A stretch of DNA of 64,000 nt from Desertimonas sp963733085 (GTDB taxonomy: Bacteria; Actinomycetota; Acidimicrobiia; Acidimicrobiales; Ilumatobacteraceae), in assembly GCA_963733085.1 (NCBI GenBank), contig CAVTBY010000005.1, forward strand, positions 62,001 through 126,000, given 5' to 3'. The notes beneath the pieces are model-generated. The model was not told the origin of the DNA and searched no databases. It was given only the letters and a program-made list of their open reading frames with translations. Positions 18,349 to 27,159 of the stretch are shown here, piece by piece (position 1 is the first letter of the stretch; every line of letters starts with the position of its first letter). The position numbers and the translations under genes are program-made.

Positions 18349-20544
18349 GTGACGACCTCGCCACGGCCCCGCCGGGTGAGCACCCAGATGACGACGGGAA
18401 CACCGAGCAGGGCGGTGACGGCGTTGAGCGGGAGCACCCCCTGACGTCCGGGTAACTGGGCGACGACATCCGCTACGAGCGCCATGACGGCGCCGATCAT
18501 CGCCGACGCTGGTAGCAGCAGCCGGTGATCCGACGTCGCCACGAGCGGGCGTGCGAGATGGGGCGACGCCACGCCAACGAACGCCACCGGCCCGGCAAAC
18601 GCCGTCACGACGCCGGCCAGCATGCTCGTGACGAGAAGGATGAGCAGGCGATCGCGGCGCACGGCGACACCCATCGACTCGGCGTAACGCTCGCCGAGCA
18701 GCAGGGCGTTGAGCGTCTTCGTCGACAGCAGCGAGACGACGATGCCGGCGATCAGCGCGGGGGCCATCACCTTGAGCTCGGCGTTGGTCACGCCGCGGAA
18801 GCTGCCGAACCCCCACGTCACGAACTGGCGTAGCCGGGCCGGGTCGGCGCCGGCGACGAGGAGGCTGACGAGGGCGGCCAGTAGGTAGCCGATCATCAGG
18901 CCGACGACGAGGATCGACGCGGTGCTGCGCACCCGGCGCGACAGAGCGAGGGTCACGAGCGTGACGGCCATCGCCCCGACGAACGCCGCCCCGCTGATGC
19001 CGACCTTGCCGGCGACGTCGAGGCCGCCGATCCACTGCGACGATCCCGTGCCGGCGACGAGCACGACGATCGCCACGCCGAACGAGGCGCCGGCCGTGAC
19101 GCCGAGGACGAACGGATCGGCGAGCGGATTGCGAAAGATCGTCTGCATCTGGACACCGCACAGGCCGAGGGCGGCGCCGGAGAGTCCGGCCGCGACGGTG
19201 CGCTGCAGTCGCACCTTGCGGACGATGTCAAGGGCGCGGTCGCTCGCCTCGTCCGGCCGCAGCAAGGCGTCGAACACCTCGGCCGGAGACAGGCGGACCG
19301 AACCGAGGGCCAACGAGGCGACGATGGCGAGGAGCAGCAGAGCCGTCAGCGCGGCGAACACGGCGATCTGTCGTCGCGGCGGCGCGGGCGAGGCGGCGGC
19401 GACGGCAACTACGACGGCGGGACCTCGCTGAGGAACGACGAACTCGTGCTCGGGCACGAGGTCCGGATGGAGCACGGCGACGTAGTCCAGGAGGTACTCG
19501 TCGATCATCACCGGACCGCTCTCGATGAAGTTGACGGTCGGGTCGACTGCGACCTCGTAGGTCCACGCACCGCCGGAGTCCCAGGCGGCGAAGTCGGCGA
19601 GCCGTTCGTCGAGGGCGACGGCCCCCTCCTTGGTGGTGAAACCTTGGGTCAACAGCCAGACGTCGGCATCGGCGCCGTCGGCGAGCACCGTCTCGATGTC
19701 GAGCTCGATCGAGCCTGTTGACTCGTCGTCGGCGTAGACATAGTCGCCGCCGGCGTCGGCGATGAACTGGGCGGCGACGCTGGCGCCGCCGTTGGAGTAC
19801 CACGTGCCCCCGAACAGTCCACCGGTGATCACCGTCGGCCGCTCGGCCACGTCGGCAGCGAGCTCAGTTGCCGCGTCGTAGTCGGCGAGCCACTCGCCGT
19901 ACAGGTCGTTGGCCAGTGCCTCGGTGTCGGTCAGGGCGGCGAACACGCCCACCCACTCGGCCCAACCCTGCGGCGTGGTCTCCAGCCACTCGAGGTTCGG
20001 CACGATCGGGAATCCCGGCGGCGCGGATGACGTCGTGCTCCGGGATGGGGAAGCCGCCGGTGACGTACACGTCGGGATCGGCCGCGACGACGACCTCGGG
20101 ATCGACGACGAAGCTCGGGGCGAACGACTCGATCTCACCTGCGGCCGCGCGTTCGGCGAGCGTCGGGGTGACGATCAGCGACGTGTCGCCGACGCCGGTG
20201 ACGGTCTCCTCGATGTCGAGGACGTCGATGAACCCGTAGTGGCTCGACGACTCCGAGAACATCGTCTCGATCGGCACCTCGATGACGGTGGCGCCGGCGA
20301 GATCCTCGTCCAACGACGGCGGCTCGGCGCCACGCTGGACGAGGACGAATGTCTCGGCGGTGTCGCCCGTTCCGGTCGTCAGCACCTTGTGGTCGCCGTC
20401 GTAGGTGAGGGTGAAGTTCTCGGCGTGCTGGACGGTGAACGCGCCGCCATCCGGCTCGCTGGTGGGGGGTTCGGTGGTGGCACCGGCCGGAACGCCGCCA
20501 AGGGCGGCAAGTGCGGTGCCGAGCGCCAGGGCTCGTTGGAACAT
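18345..20544 (-). CDS. btuF-btuC: B12-type ABC importer: substrate-binding protein apparently fused to permease (frameshifted)
   Basis: Starts at ATG 20544 behind GAGGAG; MFQRALALGTALAALGG is a signal peptide. The periplasmic-binding part runs to about 19440, broken once at about 20018, where a third C in a CCC run shifts the frame; deleting it gives VIRAAGIPIVPNLEWLE. After VLHPDLVPEHEFVV the frame continues without stop into a FecCD/BtuC permease (PPRRQIAVFAALTALLLLAI to the end) with GLCGVQMQTIFRNPLADPF, GVTAGAS and SPHLARPL family motifs and about ten membrane helices. In the neighbouring frame the binding protein would end FLSEVPPS-TAG (19409-19411), a natural-looking end, so the fusion may be a second indel artefact. 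The upstream cobalamin riboswitch points to corrinoid as substrate. Confidence 0.8.
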
Positions 20545-20584
20545 GGTCGACGTCTCCTCGCGTCTCGATGCTGTGCTGAGTTGC

Positions 20585-20775
20585 ACCGAGCGGTGTCCTG
20601 GCTCCCGGATCGACGATCCCTCCCCACCTTCCAGCCGCACTCGGCCGTGGTGTCGACGCCGTCGCCTTCTCGACGGCGTGGGGAGTTCACTTCCCGGTCA
20701 CAGTTGCGGGACAGCCCCGGATTCGCACCGGCGTTCCCTCTCGGTAGCGGTGATGCTACTGCCGACGCGGTGCAT
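20585..20775 (-). promoter_or_regulatory. Cobalamin (adenosylcobalamin) riboswitch
   Basis: Read on the minus strand, in order: GAGGGAACGCCGGTGCGAAT, CCGGGGCTGTCCCGCAACTG, then the B12 box GAGCCAGGACACCG close to the start of btuF. These are the conserved core elements of the cobalamin riboswitch in the expected order and spacing. CACCG and CGGTGC next to the B12 box could form the regulatory hairpin. It ends about 40 nt before the btuF ATG, so it may mask the ribosome-binding site GAGGAG and repress the importer when B12 is plentiful. Boundaries are approximate. Confidence 0.9.
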
Positions 20776-20800
20776 GGTCCGTGTGCGTGCGCGTGCTAGC

Positions 20801-20850
20801 AACCGATGGGTGTCCGGGGGACCGAATCGTCCCCTAAACACCCATCGGTT
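20801..20850. repeat. Palindrome sharing the ACCGATGGGTGT arm
   Basis: AACCGATGGGTGT (20801-20813) pairs with ACACCCATCGGTT (20838-20850), with an inner GGGGAC/GTCCCC stem. The outer arm matches that of the palindrome at 11445-11496. This copy lies between divergent genes (btuF and the MFS gene at 20877), 26 bp before the MFS start, so it is not placed as a simple gene-end terminator. It may be a leader hairpin, a repressor site or a dispersed palindromic element. Confidence 0.7.
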
Positions 20851-20876
20851 GACCGGGCAGGTAGGTTCGCTGAGCT

Positions 20877-22070
20877 GTGGACCGGCCGCCGCTCAGCGCT
20901 GGTGATCGGCGGGCGCTGGCGGCGACAGCGGGCCAATTCTTCGTCAACGGTGCGATGACAGCGTCATTCATCGCCCGGGCACCGCAGATCCGCGATCGCC
21001 TTGGCGTGAGCGTCGACGAGTTCGGGCTGCTCCTCACAATCGCGGCGATCTTCGGCATGATCGGCAGTCTCGTTGCCGGGCGGATCGTCCACGCCGCCTC
21101 GACACGTCGGGTTCTGCAGGCCGGCGCAGTGATCATGGTGCTCAGCCTGCCCGTCATCGGCGTCGCCCGCAGCCCGGCGGTGTGGCTGATCGGCATGGCC
21201 TTCTATCTGTTCGTCGACGTCTTGGTCGATATCTCGATGAACCTCCAGGGCTCATGGATCAGCGCCCGCCGGCACACGCCGGTCATGAACCGCCTGCATG
21301 GCCTGTGGAGCCTCGGCATCCTCGCCGGCGGTCTCGGAGCGGTCGCGGCGAACGCCGTCGGGCTGTCGACGTTCACCCACCTCGTCATCGTCGCCGCCGT
21401 CATGGCGGTCGCCCTCGCATTCGTAACGCGCGATCTGCTGCCAGACGACGAGACGGGACACGGCGACGCGGCGATCCCGCCAGCCCCGCGAGCGGCTCGG
21501 CTCGCGCCCGTTGTCCTCCTCGTCCTCGCCGGGATGTTCGCCGTCGTCACCGAGGTCACTGGCGGCGACTGGGCGACGTTCCGCTTGGCCGACGACTTCC
21601 ACGCCTCCGCCGCGCTGGCGAGTGTCGCCTTCGTCGCCTACAGCGTGGGGATGACGTCGATGCGCTTCGGCGGTGACTGGTTGCAACTCCGGCTCGGCCG
21701 TATGGGTCTGCACCGCCTCAGCGTCGGCCTCGCCACCGGCGGTCTGGTGATCGCGTCCCTGGTGCCCAACGAGGCCATGTCGATCGTCGGCTTCTTACTC
21801 GTCGGGGTCGGCGTCGCAACGTTCATGCCCAAGCTCTACGACGACGGCGCCCGGCTCCCGGGACGCCGGGGCGCCGGGCTTGGAGCGATGACCGCTGGAA
21901 TGCGTGTCGCGTACCTGATCACCCCCGTCGCCGTCGGGGGCCTCGCGGCAACGAGCCTGTCGGTCGGCGGGGCCATCGCGATCTTCACGCTCCCGGCGAT
22001 GGCCGGCCTCGTCGTCGTCACCGAGTGGAACGAACGGCTGCTCGGGCGGCGTCCATCCGTTGCGTCGTGA
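20877..22070 (+). CDS. Major facilitator superfamily transporter
   Basis: 397 aa from GTG 20877. Twelve hydrophobic segments are recognisable, with an MFS loop after the second (GRIVHAASTRRVLQAG) and NRLHGLWSLGILAGGLGAV in the middle region, as in the YbjJ-like group. No frameshift. The substrate cannot be deduced. Its 3' end overlaps by 53 bp the 3' end of the convergent MFS gene ending at 22018. Upstream lies the 20801-20850 palindrome. It is divergent from the cobalamin importer, but nothing shows co-regulation. Confidence 0.8.
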   Translation: MDRPPLSAGDRRALAATAGQFFVNGAMTASFIARAPQIRDRLGVSVDEFGLLLTIAAIFGMIGSLVAGRIVHAASTRRVLQAGAVIMVLSLPVIGVARSPAVWLIGMAFYLFVDVLVDISMNLQGSWISARRHTPVMNRLHGLWSLGILAGGLGAVAANAVGLSTFTHLVIVAAVMAVALAFVTRDLLPDDETGHGDAAIPPAPRAARLAPVVLLVLAGMFAVVTEVTGGDWATFRLADDFHASAALASVAFVAYSVGMTSMRFGGDWLQLRLGRMGLHRLSVGLATGGLVIASLVPNEAMSIVGFLLVGVGVATFMPKLYDDGARLPGRRGAGLGAMTAGMRVAYLITPVAVGGLAATSLSVGGAIAIFTLPAMAGLVVVTEWNERLLGRRPSVAS

Positions 22071-23340
22071 GCCGGGGCACGGCGAAGGCGAGCAGGGCGA
22101 ACTCGATGCCGCCGGCCACGAACCAGGGCATCCGCAGAGCCATCTCGCGGTCAGTGAACCGCTCGGAGACCGTCACGATCACGCCCCCCAACGCGGCACC
22201 GATCGGGACCATCCCCCAGGCGAGGAAGCGGTAGACGCTGTTGACGCGCCCGAGCAGGTGGTCGGGGATGATCGACTGGCGCAAGCTCACGGTGATCACG
22301 TTCCACAACAGGGCGAGCACACCGGCGAGCAGGTTCAAGGCGACGACCGCCGGGACGTTCGACATCAACCCGATCGCCACCTCGACGACCGCGCTGCCGG
22401 CGAGCGAGACGGCCAGTGCCGGTCCGGAGCCGAAGGCATTGCTCAGCCATGACGCTGTCCACCCACCGATGATCGCCCCGGCAGCGCCGCCCATCATCAC
22501 CGCCGCGAACTCGCCGGTCGATGCCCCGAGCACCTCTTGGGCGAAGAGCACGTACACCGAGTAGGTGATCGATGCCGAGGCGTTGAACAGGCCGAGGATG
22601 ATCGCCATCGTGCGCAGCAACTCGTGGTGCCACAGCCAGCGGATTCCTTCGACGAGCTCCTTGCGCCACGATCGCTCTGCGACCGTCTCGACCCGGCGCG
22701 GCGCTATGGCGATCGTCGCGATCAACGCCGCCGACACGACGAAGGATCCGGCGTCGACGAGGAACGGGACGGCGAAGCCGACGAGCAGCAGCAACGACCC
22801 GAGCGGTGGCCCGGCGAAGTGGTTGGTCGCCTCTTGGGCAGCCCACAGCCGACCATTGGCCTTCTCCAACTGCTCGGCACGGACGACCGCCGGCATCAGC
22901 GTCTGGGCGCAGTTGTCGTAGAGCATCTCGCCGACACCGAGCAGAAACGTGGCGACGAGCACGGTTACGTACAGGAACACGTCAGTCGAGACGACCGAAT
23001 CGAGCTCGTCCGGGCCGGGGAGATCGTCCCCGCGGAAAAGCACGGCGATCGCCACGAACACGGTGATCACTGCCCGCGCCGAGTTGGCGCCGATCATCAG
23101 CAGACGCCGATCGTGGCGGTCGGTCAGCACGCCGGCGGGCAAGGCGAAGAGCAGCCAGGGAAGGCGCTGGACGACGACGATGATGGCGATCAGCAGCGGA
23201 TTGCGGGTGATCGCCGACGCCAGCCATGGATAAGCGACGAGGGCGACGCCGTCACCGAGATTGGAGATCGTGGCCGCACCGAACAGGCGGTGGTAGTTGC
23301 GGCCGAGGCGGCTGGTGGGCTGGAGGGTTGCCGCCGTCAT
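22018..23340 (-). CDS. MFS exporter, last gene of the JmjC peptide cluster
   Basis: 440 aa, start ATG 23340. Resembles the EntS/MFS_3 group: NYHRLFGAATISNLGDGVAL at the N-terminus, the loop motif GVLTDRHDRRLLM after helix 2, GGAAGAIIGGWTASWLSN in the middle, about twelve membrane helices. EntS relatives export siderophores and other natural products. Its ATG overlaps the stop of the Suc/Fer gene (ATGA), so it is co-translated with the upstream oxygenase and ferredoxin-like genes. This makes an exporter for the cluster product the best guess. Intact. Confidence 0.82.
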   Translation of the reverse strand: MTAATLQPTSRLGRNYHRLFGAATISNLGDGVALVAYPWLASAITRNPLLIAIIVVVQRLPWLLFALPAGVLTDRHDRRLLMIGANSARAVITVFVAIAVLFRGDDLPGPDELDSVVSTDVFLYVTVLVATFLLGVGEMLYDNCAQTLMPAVVRAEQLEKANGRLWAAQEATNHFAGPPLGSLLLLVGFAVPFLVDAGSFVVSAALIATIAIAPRRVETVAERSWRKELVEGIRWLWHHELLRTMAIILGLFNASASITYSVYVLFAQEVLGASTGEFAAVMMGGAAGAIIGGWTASWLSNAFGSGPALAVSLAGSAVVEVAIGLMSNVPAVVALNLLAGVLALLWNVITVSLRQSIIPDHLLGRVNSVYRFLAWGMVPIGAALGGVIVTVSERFTDREMALRMPWFVAGGIEFALLAFAVPRLTTQRMDAARAAVRSTR

Positions 23341-24252
23341 CGGTGATCGTCGAAGGACACGAGCTCGTAGGTTGGCACGCGCTGGCCGACCGGACCAGTG
23401 CAGGTCAGAGGAGTGACCGCCCCCGTCACCGTGCGGGCGACCTCGACAGCGACGGCTCGCTGCTCACCGACTGTCGAGATGTCGACGAGGAATCGTCCGG
23501 GTCGCTCGGCGACGCGCCGGACTGCCGTCACGGCGTCGATCGCCGCCAGACCGAGCTCGCGACGGACGAAGAACTCGGCCGCTTGTTCGTAGAACCCGAG
23601 CACGGAACGGCCGCGGTAGTGGTCGAGATGGATTGCACCGTCCTTGTAGTCGTCGATCACGCGTCGTGCCGAGGCGTCATCGCAGCGACCGAAGTACAGG
23701 CCCTCGGGGAGGATCACGAGGTTGCCGGCGAAGCGGTCGCCGCCGATGTGCGAGCACTCCCAGACGTCGTCGCCGTGCGGCCCACCACGGAGGGCGCGGG
23801 CGAGCGGCCGGCCGAACGTCGCGCAGCAGGCGTCGTGTCGCCCATTCGTGCACACGAGGAACAGCGGATTGTCGTGGCGATCCCAGTGCGGCGCGCCGTC
23901 GGCGCCGGGCAGGACCTCGGCGGCGTCGGCGGCAGCGTGCAGGGTGGCGACTCGCCGGTCGCCAGCATCGACCGCGATCGGTGCCGCCACCGGAGTCGAC
24001 GAAGAACATCTGCAACGCGTCCTGCGACGACCGGTCGAGGTCGCGGCGGATGGCGATGACGCGGATCTGCTCGGCCTGCAGTCGACGTCGCCAGTCGGCA
24101 TTGGCGAAGCGGGCGAGATCGGTGTCGGCAACGGCGTCGCGACCCCATGCCCCGCGCACCTCGATGAGCAGCCAGCGACGAACCTGTGACGCCGTGGCGA
24201 ACATCGGCTCGTCGCGGTCGCGGGCGGCGACCGAGCACTGGAACTCAACCAC
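23337..24252 (-). CDS. Sucrase/ferredoxin-like (thioredoxin-fold, Fe-S) protein (frameshifted)
   Basis: About 304 aa from GTG 24252, overlapping the JmjC stop by 8 bp. The N-terminal part (FQCSVAARDRDEPMFATASQ... QMFFVDSGG) and C-terminal part (APIAVDAGDRRVAT...) are in different frames; dropping one G near 23988 joins them as FVDSGGAPIAVDAG. Family motifs of Suc/Fer-like (Apd1-type) proteins are clear: CTNGRHDACCATFGRPLA, VWECSHIGGDRFAGN and LVILPEGLYFGR. Known relatives have a thioredoxin-like fold and bind a [2Fe-2S] cluster through Cys and His, so an electron-transfer role for the adjacent iron oxygenase is plausible but inferred. Coupled to the MFS gene by ATGA. Confidence 0.8.
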
Positions 24253-25357
24253 CGAGCACGCCTTCGGTCGCCAATCGACTGAGCACGGCGATGCGGGACT
24301 CGTCGTCGAGGTCGCCGTCGACAGCGGCGCCACAGAACGATGCCGGTGCCCGCAGGACGGCGGCGACGAACGGAGTGCACTCGGCAGGGAAGCGCAGCCG
24401 CCGGTCGCCGAGGTGGAGCGTCCGTTTGCCGTCGTCTGTCGTCGTCGTGTCGAGCCACAGCAGCGGGCCGGGAGTCACCGCCAGCTGCTGGTGGAGGTCG
24501 ACGTGCGCCTGCTGACGCCGGCGCAGGCGGGTCTGCGGCTGCCGACGCCACACCTCGGTGGCGATTGCGTGGCGGAGTCGATGGTCCGACAGTCGGTCGG
24601 CGAACGTGGCCAGCGCCTCTTGAGGGTCGGGTCGGTCGGCACCATCGAGGCCGCCGAGCCCTCCGAAGGGCACCCGGTCGGCGAGCGCCGAGCCCCCGGC
24701 CACGTCGTCGATGAGGTCACGCAACACACGGTTCCAAGTCAGCGCCATGATGCCGATCGTCAGGTGGGCGGACTCGACGTCCATCGTCTCGGCGGCATGG
24801 GGCACGCCGCGGGGGATCGCCAGGCAGTCGCCGGGTTCGAGGACACGGTCGAGTATGGCGTCGTCGAGCTCGTCCGGCGACGGCTGACGGACGGGCGGGC
24901 CACGTTTGACGGGACGCTGCGAGCGGGCCAGGGCGGGCCAGACCCGCCAGCGCTTGCGCCCGGCGAGCTGCACGACGACGACGTCGTGGAAGTCGAAGTG
25001 GATGTCGAGGCCACGCTCGGCTGGTGGAGTCAGGTAGGCGTTGACCTGGACCGGCTGATCGAGCTCGAGCGCCAGGTTGGTCGACAACTCGGCGTACGCC
25101 CGGTCGCTGAACTGGAGTGCTTGGAGCACGACGGTGGTTCCCGCCGCGTAATGCTCGAGGACGCGATTCGGCTCGACGACGTCGTCGAGTTGTTCGTTGC
25201 CGACGGGAGCGCTTCGGCAGTAGTCCCGTCGCGACAGGGTCTCGCCGAGGCGAACGAGGCGGAAACCCGGGGCGCGAACTCCTCCGCTGAGGAACCGGTC
25301 CCAGAGCCGCTCGGCGTCGCTCCATGGAGCCTCGACAGCGACGCGTCGAAGCGCCAA
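24245..25357 (-). CDS. JmjC/cupin Fe(II)/2-oxoglutarate-dependent oxygenase
   Basis: 370 aa from TTG 25357. Cupin_4/JmjC family, related to ribosomal oxygenases and to peptide hydroxylases. Iron-binding triad visible as H120-F-D122 (GLDIHFDFHD) and H187 (IPRGVPHAAE); strand VVVVQLAGRKRWRVWP supplies the 2-oxoglutarate-side basic residues. The same frame remains open with good codon use for another 40 or so codons upstream (VVDAWVDRRQFHIEAPRL; LADFVDDAGCFVAGE) but has no ATG/GTG/TTG there. The real start is therefore probably just after the peptide gene stop at 25507, hidden by an indel or using a rare codon. Same strand and adjacent to the repeat-peptide gene. Likely reaction: hydroxylation of a side chain, with Asp in the neighbouring peptide the obvious candidate. 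Confidence 0.8.
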   Translation of the reverse strand: MALRRVAVEAPWSDAERLWDRFLSGGVRAPGFRLVRLGETLSRRDYCRSAPVGNEQLDDVVEPNRVLEHYAAGTTVVLQALQFSDRAYAELSTNLALELDQPVQVNAYLTPPAERGLDIHFDFHDVVVVQLAGRKRWRVWPALARSQRPVKRGPPVRQPSPDELDDAILDRVLEPGDCLAIPRGVPHAAETMDVESAHLTIGIMALTWNRVLRDLIDDVAGGSALADRVPFGGLGGLDGADRPDPQEALATFADRLSDHRLRHAIATEVWRRQPQTRLRRRQQAHVDLHQQLAVTPGPLLWLDTTTTDDGKRTLHLGDRRLRFPAECTPFVAAVLRAPASFCGAAVDGDLDDESRIAVLSRLATEGVLGG

Positions 25358-25506
25358 CTCCCCGGCAACGAAACAGCCGGCATCGTCGACGAAGTCAGCG
25401 AGCCGGGGCGCCTCGATGTGGAACTGGCGTCGATCGACCCATGCGTCGACGACGCCAGGGGAGACGGCCGAGCCGGCGCCGACCCGGTCGTCGTGGCGCC
25501 GGGCTG

Positions 25507-25662
25507 TCAGGCGTCTTGGCCGTCGGTGTCGCCACCGTCTTGGCCGTCGGTGTCGCCGCCATCCTGTCCGTCGGTGTCGCCGCCGTCTTCGCCGTCGGTG
25601 TCACCGGGTGTCTCCGGGGTCGCGCTCCAGGTGGTTTCCAGGTCTTCGTCGGAGGTGGTCAT
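25507..25662 (-). CDS. 51-aa tandem-repeat peptide, candidate RiPP precursor
   Basis: ATG at 25662, TGA at 25507-25509. Residues 1-19 (MTTSDEDLETTWSATPETP) look like a leader. Residues 20-51 are four exact-length 8-residue repeats, GDTDGEDG, GDTDGQDG, GDTDGQDG, GDTDGQDA, running to the C-terminus. The repeats are 24-bp units in DNA with third-position differences, which argues for selection at the protein level. No Cys, no hydrophobic segment, strongly acidic. It is the first gene of the minus-strand set with the JmjC oxygenase, Suc/Fer protein and MFS exporter, and is divergent from the sigma-factor gene at 25750. Interpretation as a modified-peptide precursor is inference. A Ca-binding acidic peptide is an alternative. 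Confidence 0.65.
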   Translation of the reverse strand: MTTSDEDLETTWSATPETPGDTDGEDGGDTDGQDGGDTDGQDGGDTDGQDA

Positions 25663-25749
25663 GGCTGCACCGTACCCCACCGCCACCAAGCGCAGCAGCG
25701 GAGGCGAAGGGTGATACGGCACGGCCGCCGGTGTGGGATCATCGCTGTC

Positions 25750-26379
25750 GTGGTCGTGAGCGACAGGGACCTGGCGATCCGCTTCCCGTCGGCGGACGAC
25801 GCCGTCCTGCGCGATGTCTACGCCCGCTTCGGCGGCGCCGTGTACACCGTTGCCCTGTCGATCCTCGGCGACCCCGGCCGTGCCGCCGACGTCGTGCAGT
25901 CGACGTTCGTCAACGCGTGGCAGGCGGCCGGCCGGTTCAACCCGGACCAGGAGTTGGCGCCGTGGCTGTACACGATCGCCCGGCGCCAGGCAATCGACGC
26001 CTACCGGCGCGAACGCCGGACTCACCCCCATGACGCAGCCGATTTCGACGAGGCCGAGGCCGCGGTGTCCTTGGAGGCGACGTGGGAAGCGTGGCAGGTG
26101 CGCATCGCCCTCGATCAGCTTCCCGACGACGAGCGCCACGTGGTGAAGCTGGCGTGGTTCGACGGCTTGGCCCACGCCGAGATCGCCGACAAGCTCGGCA
26201 TTCCGGTCGGCACCGTCAAGTCACGGTCGTACCGCGCTCACCGCAAACTCGCCGAACTGCTCGCCTACGTACGTGATCCCGCCGAACGATCCTCCGAGTC
26301 CTCCGCGGAGAACCAAACGATCTCGTCCGACGTAGGGAACGGTGAGCCCCGACGGCATCCTCAGAGCGATCGATCATGA
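25750..26379 (+). CDS. ECF-type sigma-70 factor
   Basis: About 209 aa. Start is one of three consecutive Val codons (GTG at 25750 or 25756); MSDRDLAIRF-like N-terminus either way. Region 2 is clear (VYTVALSILGDPGRAADVVQ; VNAWQAAGRFNPDQELAPWL; IARRQAIDAYRRERR), then region 4 with the helix-turn-helix (LPDDERHVVKLAWFDGLAHA; EIADKLGIPVGTVKSRSYRA). Its stop overlaps the anti-sigma ATG (TCATGA), a standard coupled sigma/anti-sigma pair. It is divergent from the repeat-peptide cluster with only 87 bp between, so control of that cluster is possible. No autoregulatory promoter could be recognised. Confidence 0.9.
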   Translation: MVVSDRDLAIRFPSADDAVLRDVYARFGGAVYTVALSILGDPGRAADVVQSTFVNAWQAAGRFNPDQELAPWLYTIARRQAIDAYRRERRTHPHDAADFDEAEAAVSLEATWEAWQVRIALDQLPDDERHVVKLAWFDGLAHAEIADKLGIPVGTVKSRSYRAHRKLAELLAYVRDPAERSSESSAENQTISSDVGNGEPRRHPQSDRS

Positions 26380-27068
26380 GCAGCGACGAACCGATCAGCG
26401 GCGGGACCGGCGAGCACGGCGACGATCTGTCTGCCGCGTCGCTCGAACGCTTCGGAACCACACTGCGACGTGCCGCGGTCTGGGACGAACCGCCCGATGA
26501 CCTCGGCGACCGCATCATCGCCCAGATCGAGGCCCTTCGTGCGGGCGACGGTCACGCCGGTGACGTCACTCCGACTGGCGTTCCGTCGCGTGACGTGTCG
26601 GAGCTGGGGCGACGCCGGGGCGTTTCGTGGGTGTGGCCGGGGTTGGCGGTTGCCGCTGCCGCTCTCGTCGCCTTCGCCGCCGGTGCCCTGCTCACCGGCG
26701 ACGACGATGACCGTCGCTCACGGGAGCCGATGGCTGTCGTCGCGTTGACAGCGACCGATCTCAGTCCCGGTGCCCGGGCCGAGGGCGATGCCGTCAATGC
26801 CGGGGCGGGATTCTCGATCAACATCGACGTGTCCGGCCTTCCGCCGGCCCCCGTCGGCGAGTACTACGAGGGATGGCTGCACAACGCCGAAACGGGTGAC
26901 TGGGTCAGCGTCGGCACGTTCCACATGCGCGACGGCGACGGCCGCGTCGTGCTGTGGTCCGGTGTCGAGCTCGGTCGCTACAACGAGCTCGTCGTCACCT
27001 CCGAGGTCGAAGGATCGACCGGGGGTCACGGCGACATCCTCCTCGAGGGGCAGTTCCAGGCACGCTGA
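26376..27068 (+). CDS. Anti-sigma factor with RskA-like C-terminal domain
   Basis: 230 aa, ATG overlapping the sigma-factor stop. Cytoplasmic N-terminal part (about 1-85, with AASLERFGTTLRRAAVWDEP), a single membrane helix (WVWPGLAVAAAALVAFAAGA, about 88-110), then an extracytoplasmic domain with GEYYEGWLHNAETGDWVSVG and GRYNELVVTSEVEGS, as in the anti-sigma-K (RskA) C-terminal domain. No zinc-binding HxxxCxxC motif is present. Expected to hold the sigma factor at the membrane until a signal causes release, probably by proteolysis. Confidence 0.8.
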   Translation: MSSDEPISGGTGEHGDDLSAASLERFGTTLRRAAVWDEPPDDLGDRIIAQIEALRAGDGHAGDVTPTGVPSRDVSELGRRRGVSWVWPGLAVAAAALVAFAAGALLTGDDDDRRSREPMAVVALTATDLSPGARAEGDAVNAGAGFSINIDVSGLPPAPVGEYYEGWLHNAETGDWVSVGTFHMRDGDGRVVLWSGVELGRYNELVVTSEVEGSTGGHGDILLEGQFQAR

Positions 27069-27159
27069 TCAGGGCATTCGTTCGATCCTGACACAACGTG
27101 ACAGAGATCATGAGTCGGGGCCGATCAACTTCGTCTCTGCAAGTCGGTACCCTCGGGGT

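Noticed and set aside
23633..25714. 693-aa plus-strand open frame
   Set aside because: Shadow of the minus-strand Suc/Fer, JmjC and peptide genes; no recognisable domain.
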